This document shows, in pieces, positions 34,558 through 43,463 of a stretch of DNA of 64,000 nucleotides (position 1 is the stretch's first letter; every line of letters starts with the position of its first letter). The translations under genes were made by a program, and so were the position numbers. Source of the DNA: Wenjunlia tyrosinilytica (GTDB lineage: Bacteria > Actinomycetota > Actinomycetes > Streptomycetales > Streptomycetaceae); assembly GCF_014646055.1 (NCBI RefSeq), contig NZ_BMMS01000003.1:1-64000 (forward strand), in the 5' to 3' direction. The notes beneath the pieces were generated by a model. That model did not search any database and was not told where the DNA came from. It saw only the letters and a program-made list of their open reading frames with translations.

Positions 34558-36088
34558 GGTGCTCCCATGCGGTGACGTCCCCCGGGACGACGGGCCCGGC
34601 CTGTGCGAGCCAGTCCTGAAACCGGTTCAGCTCACTGCGCTTGAGCTGTACCAGGCAGTCGTGGAGGTGCTTGCCGAGCAGGGCGTGGGACAGGGGGCTC
34701 GCCTCCATCGCCGTGACCGCGGCGGCCAGGTCCTTCGGCAGGGCCGCGGCGGAGTCGGCGTGCGGGTCGACGGCCGCGCCGCCCGGCCGCAGACCGCGCT
34801 CCATGCCGTCGAGCCCGGCGGTCAGCTGCGAGGCCAGGTAGAGGTAGGGGTTGGCGCAGGGCTCGCCGATCCGGTTCTCCACGTGTGTGGACTCCTCGCC
34901 CGGCCCACCCATCACACGCACGAGGGCGCCGCGGTTCTCGGCACTCCACACGACGCGGTCCGGGGAGAGGGAGAACCTGTCCTGAAGCCGCCTGTAGCCG
35001 TTGACGGTGGGTACGCAGAACAGCGCGGTCGCCGGGGCGTGCTCGAGCAGTCCGGCGACGTAGGACAGCCCGAGGTCCGACAGCGGGTCGCCGCCCTCCC
35101 GCGGAGCGTCCCGCGGCACGAAGGCATTGCGCCCGTCGGCGCTGTCGAACAGCGACTGGTGCAGGTGCCACCCGCTGGGGTCGAAGCGGTCGAGCCCCGG
35201 CAGGGCCATGAAGGAGGCATGGTGGCCGAGGCGGGCGCAGAGCTGCTTGGCGACGGTGCGGAACAGCAGCATCGCGTCGGCGGCTTCGAGGCCGTCCATG
35301 GGGCTGAAGGTGAACTCCACCTGCCCCGGACCGGATTCGTGCTCGACGGTACGCAGCGGCAGCCCCATCCGGCGCAGCGCGCGGGCGATCGGGGTGAGCA
35401 CCGGCATCAGTCCGTCGGTGAGGGTGTCCAGATTGAACTGGTAGCCCCCGTTGACCGGTTCGACCGCGGGTGGCTCGCCCTGGACCCCGAATCCGCCGAC
35501 CGAGGCCGCGGTCACCGCCCCGGTCAGCCGGGTCACGTACCACTCGACCTCCAGGCCGACCACGTACTCCAGCCCGCGTTCGGCGGCGCGGGCGCGGGCT
35601 CTGCGCAGCACGTCCCTGCTGGAGAGGGGGTGCGCGCTGCCGTCGCGCAGGTACTCGTCCCCGATGACCCATCCGGTGGGAGCCTCGGTGTAGGGCAGCA
35701 CCGTGAAGGTGAGCGGGTCGGGTACGACCAGGAAGTCACCGGCGCCGGTGAGTTCGGATATGCCGATTCCGCCGGCCGGCTCGAAGAAGTCGACGCCCAC
35801 GGCGTGGCCGGTGTCGAACACGAAGGGGCCGGGGCTCATGTCGATGCCGTTGCGCAGCACGGTACGGAAGGAGTCCACCGTCAGCGTCTTGGACCGCATC
35901 AGTCCGTGCGGGTCGCCGAAGCCGACCCTCACGAACTCCAGGGAGTCCAGGGTCTGCTCCAGCTCCCGCGCGGCCTCGCGCTGTGCCTCGTCCCACAGAC
36001 CGTGCCGTTCGACGAAGCCGACGCTTCCGGTGGAGAAGCGTCCGTACCGCCGCGCTCCCTTGTGCTGCTCGCCTCGGGCCCTCGTCAT
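34535..36088 (-). CDS. Glutamine-synthetase homologue, probable gamma-glutamylhydrazide synthetase
   Basis: This 517-residue GS-fold protein has ATP- and substrate-site pieces GLEVEWYVT, GPGQVEFTFSP, PSGWHLHQSL, NGYRRLQDRFSLSPDRVVW and ENRIGEPCANPYLYLA. It is longer than GlnA type I (about 470). A normal GlnA would not sit in a secondary cluster. In fosfazinomycin and kinamycin biosynthesis a GS homologue condenses hydrazine with glutamate to make glutamylhydrazine, the carrier form. ATG 36088 overlaps the amidase stop. It probably feeds the AsnB homologue at 19,635. Confidence 0.85.
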   Translation of the reverse strand: MTRARGEQHKGARRYGRFSTGSVGFVERHGLWDEAQREAARELEQTLDSLEFVRVGFGDPHGLMRSKTLTVDSFRTVLRNGIDMSPGPFVFDTGHAVGVDFFEPAGGIGISELTGAGDFLVVPDPLTFTVLPYTEAPTGWVIGDEYLRDGSAHPLSSRDVLRRARARAAERGLEYVVGLEVEWYVTRLTGAVTAASVGGFGVQGEPPAVEPVNGGYQFNLDTLTDGLMPVLTPIARALRRMGLPLRTVEHESGPGQVEFTFSPMDGLEAADAMLLFRTVAKQLCARLGHHASFMALPGLDRFDPSGWHLHQSLFDSADGRNAFVPRDAPREGGDPLSDLGLSYVAGLLEHAPATALFCVPTVNGYRRLQDRFSLSPDRVVWSAENRGALVRVMGGPGEESTHVENRIGEPCANPYLYLASQLTAGLDGMERGLRPGGAAVDPHADSAAALPKDLAAAVTAMEASPLSHALLGKHLHDCLVQLKRSELNRFQDWLAQAGPVVPGDVTAWEHREYFGAY

Positions 36089-37554
36089 GTTGCTGCCTCT
36101 TCCAGCCGTCGTGCGGCGAGTCGGGGGTACCAGTGGTGCCAGGGGTTGATGCGTTCCAGCTGGTGGGCGACGGCCAGGACGCGTACGTCCCGGTGGAGAC
36201 CGCCGACGAGTTGGAGACCGACCGGGAGGCCGTCCGGGGTCAGGCCGGCCGGGACCGAGATGGCGGGCTGGCCCGTCAGGTTGAAGGCGTACGCCTCGGA
36301 CGCCCAGGCCAGCCACGACAGACGTCCCTTGGGTACCCGGCCGGAAGGAGCGGGCGGCGGCTCGTGCAGTTCCGCCGCGAACGGCGCGATACCCACGGTC
36401 GGCATGGCCAGGAGGTCGTACTCCGCCATCAGCGCCAGGCTGCGCGCCCTCAGGCGGGCGCGGCCCTCGTACGCGCGGGCCAGTGCGGCGGCGCTCAGCT
36501 CGCGGCCGTACCGGACGACTTCGAGGCGGTCCTGGTCGAGCAGGCCGGTGACCCCCGGCTCGTCCCGCGGGTGGGCGGCCGCCTCCCAGGCCGCGAGGAT
36601 CGTCTCCAGGATCGGGTACGGGTCCTCGAACGGCGGGGCGATCTCCTCGATCCGGTGTCCGTGTGCGGCGAGCGAGTCCGCGGCCCGCCGGGCGACCCGG
36701 GCGATCGCCGGGTCGGGCTCGGGGGCTCCCAGCGAGGCGACCCAGCCGATCCGCAGCCCCGGCAGCCTCTCGGCCACCGGGTCCAGGTCCGCGGTGATCC
36801 GCCCGGGGACCCCGAACGACGCGGGATCGCCCACGTCGAACCCGGCCATCACGGACACCAGCAGGGCCGCGTCCTCGACGGTCCGGGTCAGCGGACCGAG
36901 GTGGGAGAGCTCCTCCGGGCTCCGGGGCACATACGGGACACGCCCCAGCGTGGGCTTGAAGCCGACCACGCCGCAGAACGCGGCGGGCAGCCGGATCGAC
37001 CCCGCGCCGTCCGTGCCGGTGGCCCCGACGCCGATCCCCACGGCCATGGAGGCGGCCGCCCCGGCGCTGGAGCCGCCGGGGGTGAGGGCGAGGTTCCAGG
37101 GGTTGCGCGTCGGGCCCTGCAACCGGTTCGTCCCCGCCGCGCTCCACCCGCCCTCGCTGGTGTTCGTCTTGCCCACGACGACGGCGCCGGCCGCCCGGAG
37201 CCGGGCGACGGCGGGCGCGTCCCGGGCGGGGACCGTGTCGGCGTGCAGGAGAGAGCCGCGGGTGGTGCGGATGCCGGCCGTCGCCGTGAGGTCCTTGACC
37301 GTCACCGGCATGCCGAGCAGGGGCCGGCCGAGCCAGGCGTCGCGGCCCCGCGTACGAAGGAGGCGGTCCGCCGCTTCCGCCTCGGCCGTGGCCCGCTCGC
37401 GGGCGACCGTGAGGAACGCGCCGATACGGGGCTCCCAGTCGTCCATCTGCTCGAAGGTCGCGGCCAGGAACCGCGAGGGGAGCAGGCTGCCGTCGAGGTA
37501 GCGCTCCCGGACCGCGCGGATGCCCGCGAACCGGACGTCGGCGTCACGAGACAT
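36085..37554 (-). CDS. Amidase-signature enzyme, probable acetylhydrazide/glutamylhydrazide-processing amidase
   Basis: This 489-residue amidase has its Ser-cisSer-Lys triad in place: Lys87 (VTVKDL), Ser162 (TPGGSSAG) and nucleophile Ser186 (TDGAGSIRLP). The fosfazinomycin and kinamycin N-N cassettes include an amidase-family hydrolase that processes the acyl-hydrazine intermediates, and the position next to the GS homologue matches. The start overlaps the 3' end of the unknown protein gene by 11 nt. No signal peptide is visible, so it is cytosolic. Confidence 0.85.
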   Translation of the reverse strand: MSRDADVRFAGIRAVRERYLDGSLLPSRFLAATFEQMDDWEPRIGAFLTVARERATAEAEAADRLLRTRGRDAWLGRPLLGMPVTVKDLTATAGIRTTRGSLLHADTVPARDAPAVARLRAAGAVVVGKTNTSEGGWSAAGTNRLQGPTRNPWNLALTPGGSSAGAAASMAVGIGVGATGTDGAGSIRLPAAFCGVVGFKPTLGRVPYVPRSPEELSHLGPLTRTVEDAALLVSVMAGFDVGDPASFGVPGRITADLDPVAERLPGLRIGWVASLGAPEPDPAIARVARRAADSLAAHGHRIEEIAPPFEDPYPILETILAAWEAAAHPRDEPGVTGLLDQDRLEVVRYGRELSAAALARAYEGRARLRARSLALMAEYDLLAMPTVGIAPFAAELHEPPPAPSGRVPKGRLSWLAWASEAYAFNLTGQPAISVPAGLTPDGLPVGLQLVGGLHRDVRVLAVAHQLERINPWHHWYPRLAARRLEEAAT

Positions 37555-39268
37555 GGAAGTCCCGGTACCACGTGTTGTCGAAGTCGTCGATGTCCAGGTC
37601 CCGCTCCGCGGCCGCCTGGTGCACCGCCGACTGCACCCGCCCGACCGCGAGCGCCGCCCGCAGGTGGTCCAGCTCGAAGGGGTCGCCCGCGGCGCGCATC
37701 AGCCGCAGGTCGTACAGGCCGGGCCGAAAACGCCCCTCGAGCACGATGCCCAGGGGTAAGCGCAGCGCGTGCCGTACACCGAAGTGGACATGGCCTGTGT
37801 GGTGCTGGTCGGACCAGTTGGTGATGTCGGGCATCATCGGCGCGAAGAACCAGTCGTCGCGGCCCGGCGTCTCCTTCGTCCAGGACATGCTGTCCGGCAG
37901 GTAGTGCCAGGTGTTGTAGCGCATACGGGCGCTGTACGCGGACAGCGCCTTCGCCATCCCGGACCGGTCCTCGCCGAACTTCTCGCGGAAGGGCGCACCG
38001 GGCGCCACGCAGCAGTAGAAGTCGCGGGTGGCCAGGGCGGCCCGCTGCTGCGCGGGCACACTGCTGTGCAGTGCCCGCACACTCCTGGGCCCGCGCCCCA
38101 TCACCACGTCGCAGTCCAAGGCGTCGGCCACCGTCTCGAAGAACCGGTGCAAAAAGCCCTCGTACGGGGTGCGGAACCCGGTCGGTGCCTGCCGCCGCGA
38201 CACCCGCTCCACGAGGGCGTCCGCGTAGGCCCGCAGTTCGTCGGGCCCGGCATCGCCGGGGAAGGGCTCGCCGGCCGTGTCGGACAGCAGCGCGGTGAGC
38301 GTCGTCGGCAGTTCGTCCCAGCCCACCGGCTCGGCCATGAGCCGCTCTCGCTTGTGCAGGGACACCCCGTTGATCTCCCGGTAGAAGACCGCGCCCTCGG
38401 CGAGCCGTCGTGCCCGGGCGCCGGCACAGGCGCGGGCGAGCAGGTCGAGCTCACTGCCCGTCGGTTCGCGGCGCAGGTCCGGTATCTGCTCGCCGTACTC
38501 GGTCAGGCGCTCGTGCAGGAACTGCCTGAGCAGGTCCGGGGCGAGCTGGACCCCGTTGAACTCCTCGGCCCGGACGGGGGAGCCCGAACTGATGAGCGAG
38601 TGCAGGCAGACGACGAAGGCGGCGTCCTCGGCGGTCCAGTGCCCGACCGGGGTGCGCCGCAGCCGCGTCAGCACCGAACCCTCCGCCCCGGCGGCCATCG
38701 ACCGTCCGGGCAGATTGCTGAACCGGCCCAGGTTGCTGTAGTAGCGCGTGCCCACGTACAGCAGTACCGGCGCCATGTGCACGAGCGCGTGGCCGATGGC
38801 GTCGAGCCGGGCGTGCACCCGCTCGGTGTCCTGGGCGGCAAGCCATCGGCGGATCTCCTCGAACTGGAGCCGCTGGACGTCGTCGGCCAGCGCACACAGT
38901 CGGCCGAGGGAATCCGGGCGCGCCTGCCACTTGAGCGTGCCGATCGGCTCGCTCTCCCCCTCCCTCCCGGCCTCGGGCCGGCTTCCCGCGGCCACGACGC
39001 GCAGCCGCCCGGTCGGCGTGAGCTCGAGCCTGTCCCCGTCACCGGCGAGGTCGCAGGAGTCCAGGCCGGCCGCGTGCGACTCGGCGAGCTCCAGGTACAC
39101 ACGCTCGCCGAGTCCCAGGGCCGCCATGCCGATCTCCTCGGGGATCATGCCGTCGAGGGTCGCCGCTATCCGTACGGCGTCGGCGGCCAGCCCGCAGCTG
39201 CGGGCCCGCTCGGCGGCCGCCTTGACCTGTGCGTGGAATCCAGGCGTCTTCAGATCCAATGCAGTCAC
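37544..39268 (-). CDS. Protein of unknown function in the hydrazine cassette; candidate N-N bond-forming enzyme
   Basis: I do not recognise a family for this 574-residue protein. It is mostly helical and has a His-rich stretch near the C-terminus (SDQHHTGHVHFGVRHALRLP), plus YCCVAPG and RYNTWHYLPDSMSW, which could bind metal or heme. No membrane helix or signal is visible. It lies between the amidase and the acetyltransferase. The neighbouring enzymes supply nitrous acid and release acetylhydrazine, but no other gene accounts for joining the two nitrogens. The start is uncertain: GTG 39268 overlaps its own purine-rich GGAAGAGGTGA, whereas a TTG at 39259 lies 6 nt after GAGGTGA and may be the real one. 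Confidence 0.7.
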   Translation of the reverse strand: MTALDLKTPGFHAQVKAAAERARSCGLAADAVRIAATLDGMIPEEIGMAALGLGERVYLELAESHAAGLDSCDLAGDGDRLELTPTGRLRVVAAGSRPEAGREGESEPIGTLKWQARPDSLGRLCALADDVQRLQFEEIRRWLAAQDTERVHARLDAIGHALVHMAPVLLYVGTRYYSNLGRFSNLPGRSMAAGAEGSVLTRLRRTPVGHWTAEDAAFVVCLHSLISSGSPVRAEEFNGVQLAPDLLRQFLHERLTEYGEQIPDLRREPTGSELDLLARACAGARARRLAEGAVFYREINGVSLHKRERLMAEPVGWDELPTTLTALLSDTAGEPFPGDAGPDELRAYADALVERVSRRQAPTGFRTPYEGFLHRFFETVADALDCDVVMGRGPRSVRALHSSVPAQQRAALATRDFYCCVAPGAPFREKFGEDRSGMAKALSAYSARMRYNTWHYLPDSMSWTKETPGRDDWFFAPMMPDITNWSDQHHTGHVHFGVRHALRLPLGIVLEGRFRPGLYDLRLMRAAGDPFELDHLRAALAVGRVQSAVHQAAAERDLDIDDFDNTWYRDFHVS

Positions 39269-39286
39269 CTCTTCCGAAAGCCGGGG

Positions 39287-39691
39287 TCACCCGAGCGCAT
39301 CGAGGGTCCAGGCCGACTCGTGACGGGTGAAGCCGATGTGCGGGTAGTAGTCGACCGCCGCGGGGGCCGAGAGCAGGACGAGCTTGGCCCGCGGCGCCGC
39401 CTCCCGGGTGGCGCGGATCAGGTCGCGCCCCACGCCGCGGCGCTGGAACTCCACGTCCACGGCGATGTCGCTGAGATAGGTCACGTACGCGCCGTCGGTG
39501 ACCGAGCGCGCGATGCCGATCAGCCGCCCGTCGACGCGGGCCGTGATCACGAGGTTGGCCCCCGCGAGCATCCGCGTGAAGCGCTCGACGTCGGCCACCG
39601 GCCGACGCTCGGCCAGGGTGGAGGCGCGGTACAGGGCGGTGGCTTCGGCGACGTCCAGACTGGCACCGACGACGGGCTCACACTTCCACAT
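39287..39691 (-). CDS. GNAT N-acetyltransferase, probable hydrazinosuccinate acetylase (FzmQ type)
   Basis: This compact 134-residue GNAT has the acetyl-CoA motif QRRGVGRDLIRAT and a typical late YYPHIGFTRH. In fosfazinomycin biosynthesis FzmQ acetylates hydrazinosuccinate before an adenylosuccinate-lyase homologue (FzmR) releases acetylhydrazine. Here the acetyltransferase overlaps the lyase homologue by 14 nt, the same pairing. It could in principle be a self-resistance acetylase instead, since GNATs also detoxify antibiotics. Confidence 0.82.
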   Translation of the reverse strand: MWKCEPVVGASLDVAEATALYRASTLAERRPVADVERFTRMLAGANLVITARVDGRLIGIARSVTDGAYVTYLSDIAVDVEFQRRGVGRDLIRATREAAPRAKLVLLSAPAAVDYYPHIGFTRHESAWTLDALG

Positions 39692-40985
39692 TGCTCTGCA
39701 ACTCCTTGCTCAATCGGTTCAGCCGGGACTTCAGATGGGCGCGGTTGCCGAGGAACCGGAGAGGTTCCATCTGCCCGTCGGCGACCTCGACGCCGCGAGC
39801 GGCGAGGCCCTCGGCGAGGCTCGATCCGGTCGACCACGCCTCGGTGGCGGCGGCCTGCACCAGCCGGTAGGCCTCCTCGCGCTCCCGGCCCTCGGCGACC
39901 AGGTCCAGGAAGACCTCGGAGCTGTAGACGAGTCCGCGGGTGGCCTCGATATTGCGGGCCATCCGCTCGGGGAAGACCCGGAGTCCGGCGAGCAGGCCGG
40001 TGGCCGACACCAGTTGGTAGTGGGCGACGGTGAGGCTGTCGGGCAGGATGACGCGTTCCACGGACGAGTGCGCGAGATCCCGCTCGTGCCACAGCGCGAC
40101 ATTCTCGAGCGCCGCCCCGGCGTTGGACCGCAGGATCCTCGCCAGGCCGCACAGGCGCTCGCTCGTCGTCGGGTTCCGCTTGTGCGGCATCGCGCTGGAG
40201 CCCTGGTAGGCGCTCGTGCGCGGCTCGTCGACCTCGCCGACCTCGGTGCGCTGGAGCATCCGCATCTCCAGGGCGAACTGCTCCACGCCGGCTCCGGCCA
40301 CCGCCAGCGCCGAGAGGAGCTGGGCGTGCCGGTCCCGCGCCACGACCTGGGTGGGCATGTCCTCGACGCCCAGGCCCAATTCGCGGCAGACGTACTCCTC
40401 CACATACGGGGAGATGTGCGCGTAGGTGCCGACGGGGCCCGAGACGGTGCCCACCGCCACGGCGCGGCGGGCGGCGGCGAGGCGCTCCACGCTCCGGTGC
40501 ATCGTGAAGGCGTGCACCGCCAGCTTCTGGCCGAATGCGGTGGGCTCCGCGTGGATGCCGTGGGTACGCGCGATGCACGGGGTGTCCCAGTGTTCGAGGG
40601 CGCGCGCCACGAGGAGTTCGGCAAAGCCGCGCGCGGCGTTCAGCACGAGGTCGCACGAGCGCGCCAGGATGAATCCGAGAGCGGTGTCCACCAGGTCGTA
40701 GCTCGTCATGCCGTGGTGCACCCAGCGGGCGGACTCGGGGGGCATGGTCTCGGTGTAGGCGGCGAGGAACGCGAGGATCTCATGGTCACGAGTGAGTTCG
40801 AGTTCGCGGACACGTGCCACGGAGGGCACCGGGGCGCGTCGGATGTCCTCCAGTGCGCGCCGGTCCACCAGGCCCAGTTCCGCCTGGGCGGTGGTCGCCA
40901 GCACCTCGACCCCGGCCCACGTCGCGTACTTGTTCTCCTCCGTCCACAGTTCGGCCATCTCGGGGCGTGCGTAGCGTTCGATCAA
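39678..40985 (-). CDS. Adenylosuccinate-lyase homologue, probable N-acetylhydrazinosuccinate lyase (FzmR type)
   Basis: This 435-residue lyase has HHGMTSYDLVDTA, RTHGIHAEPTAFG and the signature GSSAMPHKRNPTTSE. I choose TTG 40985 (LIERYARPEMAELW) because it has AGGAGA 7 nt upstream and gives the usual family length. The longer reading would start inside the regulator gene. A cluster-borne copy next to a GNAT points to acetylhydrazine release and fumarate recycling rather than purine synthesis. The regulator gene ends 112 nt upstream on the same strand. Confidence 0.85.
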   Translation of the reverse strand: MIERYARPEMAELWTEENKYATWAGVEVLATTAQAELGLVDRRALEDIRRAPVPSVARVRELELTRDHEILAFLAAYTETMPPESARWVHHGMTSYDLVDTALGFILARSCDLVLNAARGFAELLVARALEHWDTPCIARTHGIHAEPTAFGQKLAVHAFTMHRSVERLAAARRAVAVGTVSGPVGTYAHISPYVEEYVCRELGLGVEDMPTQVVARDRHAQLLSALAVAGAGVEQFALEMRMLQRTEVGEVDEPRTSAYQGSSAMPHKRNPTTSERLCGLARILRSNAGAALENVALWHERDLAHSSVERVILPDSLTVAHYQLVSATGLLAGLRVFPERMARNIEATRGLVYSSEVFLDLVAEGREREEAYRLVQAAATEAWSTGSSLAEGLAARGVEVADGQMEPLRFLGNRAHLKSRLNRLSKELQSNVEV

Positions 40986-41097
40986 CGTCGGTTCTCCTGG
41001 TTCTCGGTCGGTCGCCGGACGCGCCGCGTGGGGTGGCGCAACGGGCCGGGACGCGCTGCGCGCGGACAGCGCACGGCGAGGGGAGGGGAGAAGGCCG

Positions 41098-43083
41098 TCA
41101 GGCGGTGAAGCCGAGCGCCGTCGGCGCGGTCGCACCACGGGCGGCCCACCCGGCGGCAGTGGGATCGGCGGCGGTCAGCCGGGCGGGGACACGCGGCCGC
41201 GACGGTCTGGAGTACCACGCGGCGAGCGCGCTCTGCACCGCCCGGTGCCGGGCCTGCACCGGGTCCTGGTCGAAGGTGAGCTCACGGGCGTAGAGCCGGA
41301 CCAGCGGATGGTAGGCGAACCGCACACCGCTGGCCTCGACGAAGTCGGCGTCCAGCAGGTGCAGCGCGGTCAGCCGCTCCAGCGTCTCCTCGGTGCGGTC
41401 GTCGGGGAGCCCGAGCGCGGCCGCCGCGACATGCGCGGGGAACGACGGCATCTCCAGCAGGCTCAGCAGCCGGAACGCCCGGCGCTCTGCCGGGTCGAGG
41501 CAGCCGTGCCCGACCGCGAGGCTGTCCCGCACGCTGAGGTCCCCGACCCGCAGCTCGTCGAGTCTGCGCCGGGTGGAGGACATCCGCTGCGCCAGGTGCC
41601 CGATGCGCCAGTGGGGGCGCTCCAGGAGCCGGGCGCCGATGATCCGGACGGCGAGCGGCAGCCGGCCGCAGTACTCCACGAGGTCGTCCGCCGCCTGCTG
41701 TTCCGCGGCCAGCCGGTCGCGGCCGATCATCCGGCCGAGGATGTCCCCGGCCTCCTCGGAGGACAGCAGCCCCAGGCGTATGTGGCAGGTGCCGCCGAGT
41801 GTGGACAGCATCTCCAGGCTGGTGACGATCGCCGCGCAGGTCGGCGAGGCCGGCAGCAGTGGCCGTACCTGGGCCTCGTCCCGGACGCCGTCGAGCACGA
41901 CCAGGATCCGGCGCCGGGACAGCAGCCCCCGGTAGAGGGCGGCGAGTTCGCCGAGCCCGGCAGGTACGGACTCCGGGGCGACGCCAAGGGCGCGCACCAG
42001 CTCGCCGAGGACGTCCTCGGGCGTCCGGGGTCCTCGCTCTCCCTGGAGTTCCACGAACAACTGGCCGTCCGGGAAGGTGGAGCTGACCGCGTGTGCCACG
42101 CGGACGGCCAAGGTGGTCTTGCCCATGCCGGCGGCCCCGTGGAGCGCGAGCGTGCGCTGCGGCAGAGCCTCCTGGCCGTTCTGGCCGTCCTGGCCGTCCG
42201 ACGGCGGGTCGAGCAGCCGTCGGATCATCCCCGACTCGATCGCGGGGCGCGCGAATTCAGCGAGCCGGGGAGGGAGGGTGAACGGAGTGGCGGGGGACGG
42301 GGCCGCGGAAAGCGTCCTCGGCGCCGGCTCGCGCCGCTCCAGCGGGGCTCGATCGGACCCGGCGAGGATCTGTTCGTGGGCGGCGCGCAGTTCCTGCCCC
42401 GGTTCGATGCCGAGTTCCTCGGCCAGCAGGCGGCGTGCCTCCTGATAAGTGCTCAGTGCCTCGGCCTGCCGCCCGGCTCGGTGGAGGGCCTTCATGAGCC
42501 GGCTCCAGGCGCTTTCCCTGAAAGGGTGTTCGGAGACCAGCGCTTTGAGCCGCGGCAGCACATCGGAGTGCCGCCCCACCGCCATTTCCGCGTCGGCCCA
42601 GTTTTCCACGGTGTTCAGCCAGCGTTCCGTCAGAGCCGCGCCGTCACCGTGCTGGAGGTATTCGGACGGGATGTCGACGAGAGGGGTCCCGCCCGCCTCG
42701 TCCATCGCCACGCGGAACAGACGGGCGCGCTCGGCGGGGTCCTGGGCGGACTCCGCCTCCCGCACCGCGCGGTTGAAGCGTTCGAGGTCGAGCCGGTCCC
42801 CGTCGGTGACGATGGCGTAGCCGGAGGAGCGGCTGACGACGGCCTCGGCGCCGAGCACTTTGCGCAGTCGGGCGATGTAGCCCTGGAGCGTCTTGCGGGC
42901 GGTCAAGGGGGGCTCGCTTCCCCATAATTGCTGAATGAGCTCTTCCGACGTCATCACTCGATTGGCACGCAGTAGCAGAGCCGCCACGAGGACGCGGTGC
43001 TTTGCCTGCGGGATTTCGATGGCGGTTCCGTTCCGCCGAACGGTCAGCGGACCGAATACACCGAACTGGAGATCATCCAGCAT
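41098..43083 (-). CDS. SARP/AfsR-family regulator (winged helix-BTAD-NB-ARC)
   Basis: This is a 661-residue protein. The OmpR-like winged helix (about 1-95: LTVRRNGTAIEIPQAKHRVLV, LWGSEPPLTARKTLQGYIARLRK) leads into a BTAD (about 100-245), then NB-ARC with Walker A GAAGMGKTTL near 320, Walker B RILVVLDG and a winged-helix end. It lacks the C-terminal TPRs of AfsR. Shine-Dalgarno GGGGGAA precedes ATG 43083. It is the obvious activator of the cluster, and a SARP-type repeat array lies upstream of the plus-strand operon (19382-19421). Its NTPase module suggests ligand control. Confidence 0.9.
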   Translation of the reverse strand: MLDDLQFGVFGPLTVRRNGTAIEIPQAKHRVLVAALLLRANRVMTSEELIQQLWGSEPPLTARKTLQGYIARLRKVLGAEAVVSRSSGYAIVTDGDRLDLERFNRAVREAESAQDPAERARLFRVAMDEAGGTPLVDIPSEYLQHGDGAALTERWLNTVENWADAEMAVGRHSDVLPRLKALVSEHPFRESAWSRLMKALHRAGRQAEALSTYQEARRLLAEELGIEPGQELRAAHEQILAGSDRAPLERREPAPRTLSAAPSPATPFTLPPRLAEFARPAIESGMIRRLLDPPSDGQDGQNGQEALPQRTLALHGAAGMGKTTLAVRVAHAVSSTFPDGQLFVELQGERGPRTPEDVLGELVRALGVAPESVPAGLGELAALYRGLLSRRRILVVLDGVRDEAQVRPLLPASPTCAAIVTSLEMLSTLGGTCHIRLGLLSSEEAGDILGRMIGRDRLAAEQQAADDLVEYCGRLPLAVRIIGARLLERPHWRIGHLAQRMSSTRRRLDELRVGDLSVRDSLAVGHGCLDPAERRAFRLLSLLEMPSFPAHVAAAALGLPDDRTEETLERLTALHLLDADFVEASGVRFAYHPLVRLYARELTFDQDPVQARHRAVQSALAAWYSRPSRPRVPARLTAADPTAAGWAARGATAPTALGFTA

Positions 43084-43109
43084 CCATTTCCCCCGAAATC
43101 AAACCGGGC

Positions 43110-43142
43110 CGTACAGGAAGAAGACATACCGGTTCCTGTACG
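43110..43142 (-). promoter_or_regulatory. 10-bp inverted repeat before the SARP gene
   Basis: CGTACAGGAA (43110-43119) and its complement (43133-43142) flank 13 nt. They lie between the PqqD-like gene stop and the SARP Shine-Dalgarno. There is no T-tract. It may be a weak terminator that uncouples the regulator from the upstream pair, or a regulator site. Confidence 0.45.
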
Positions 43143-43145
43143 CCA

Positions 43146-43463
43146 CTACGGCTGGGAATCACTCTCGGCGATCTTCACGACTTCATGGGCCGCGAGTTCG
43201 GCGAAGAGGTCCACAATGTCCTGCGTCGCGGATTCCTGATCGATGTCGTACTCCTTGGCGATGAGCGCGGCGATGTCGCTCACCGTCCGGGTTCCGTCGA
43301 TCTGGCGCCAGATGTAGGCGGCCGAATCCGTCAGTTCGAAGAAGTGCTCGTATCCGCCGACGACCGTCTTGCCGCGGTGGTTGCGGATCTTGACGTTCAG
43401 CGGGAGGGAGGCCACCGAGCCGGGACCGACGGTGACGTGGCCGGCATTGTCCTCGTGCGTCAT
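43146..43463 (-). CDS. PqqD-family protein (possible stand-alone RiPP recognition element)
   Basis: This 105-residue protein shows the PqqD layout: beta region LPLNVKIRNHRGKTVVGG, FFELTDSAAYIWRQIDGTRTVSDIAALIAKEYDI, and a closing helix IVDLFAELAAHEVV. PqqD proteins bind leader peptides in RiPP pathways. A stand-alone copy in a phosphonate cluster is unexpected, but it fits a ribosomal peptide substrate such as the 22-mer at 19480, which carries a YxxP element. ATG 43463 overlaps the stop of the nucleotidyltransferase gene (ATGA). Confidence 0.8.
   Translation of the reverse strand: MTHEDNAGHVTVGPGSVASLPLNVKIRNHRGKTVVGGYEHFFELTDSAAYIWRQIDGTRTVSDIAALIAKEYDIDQESATQDIVDLFAELAAHEVVKIAESDSQP

Noticed and set aside
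34535-37147. 870-residue reading of the glutamine-synthetase homologue
   Set aside because: The extension runs through the amidase gene in another frame; ATG 36088 overlaps the amidase stop and gives a proper GS length.
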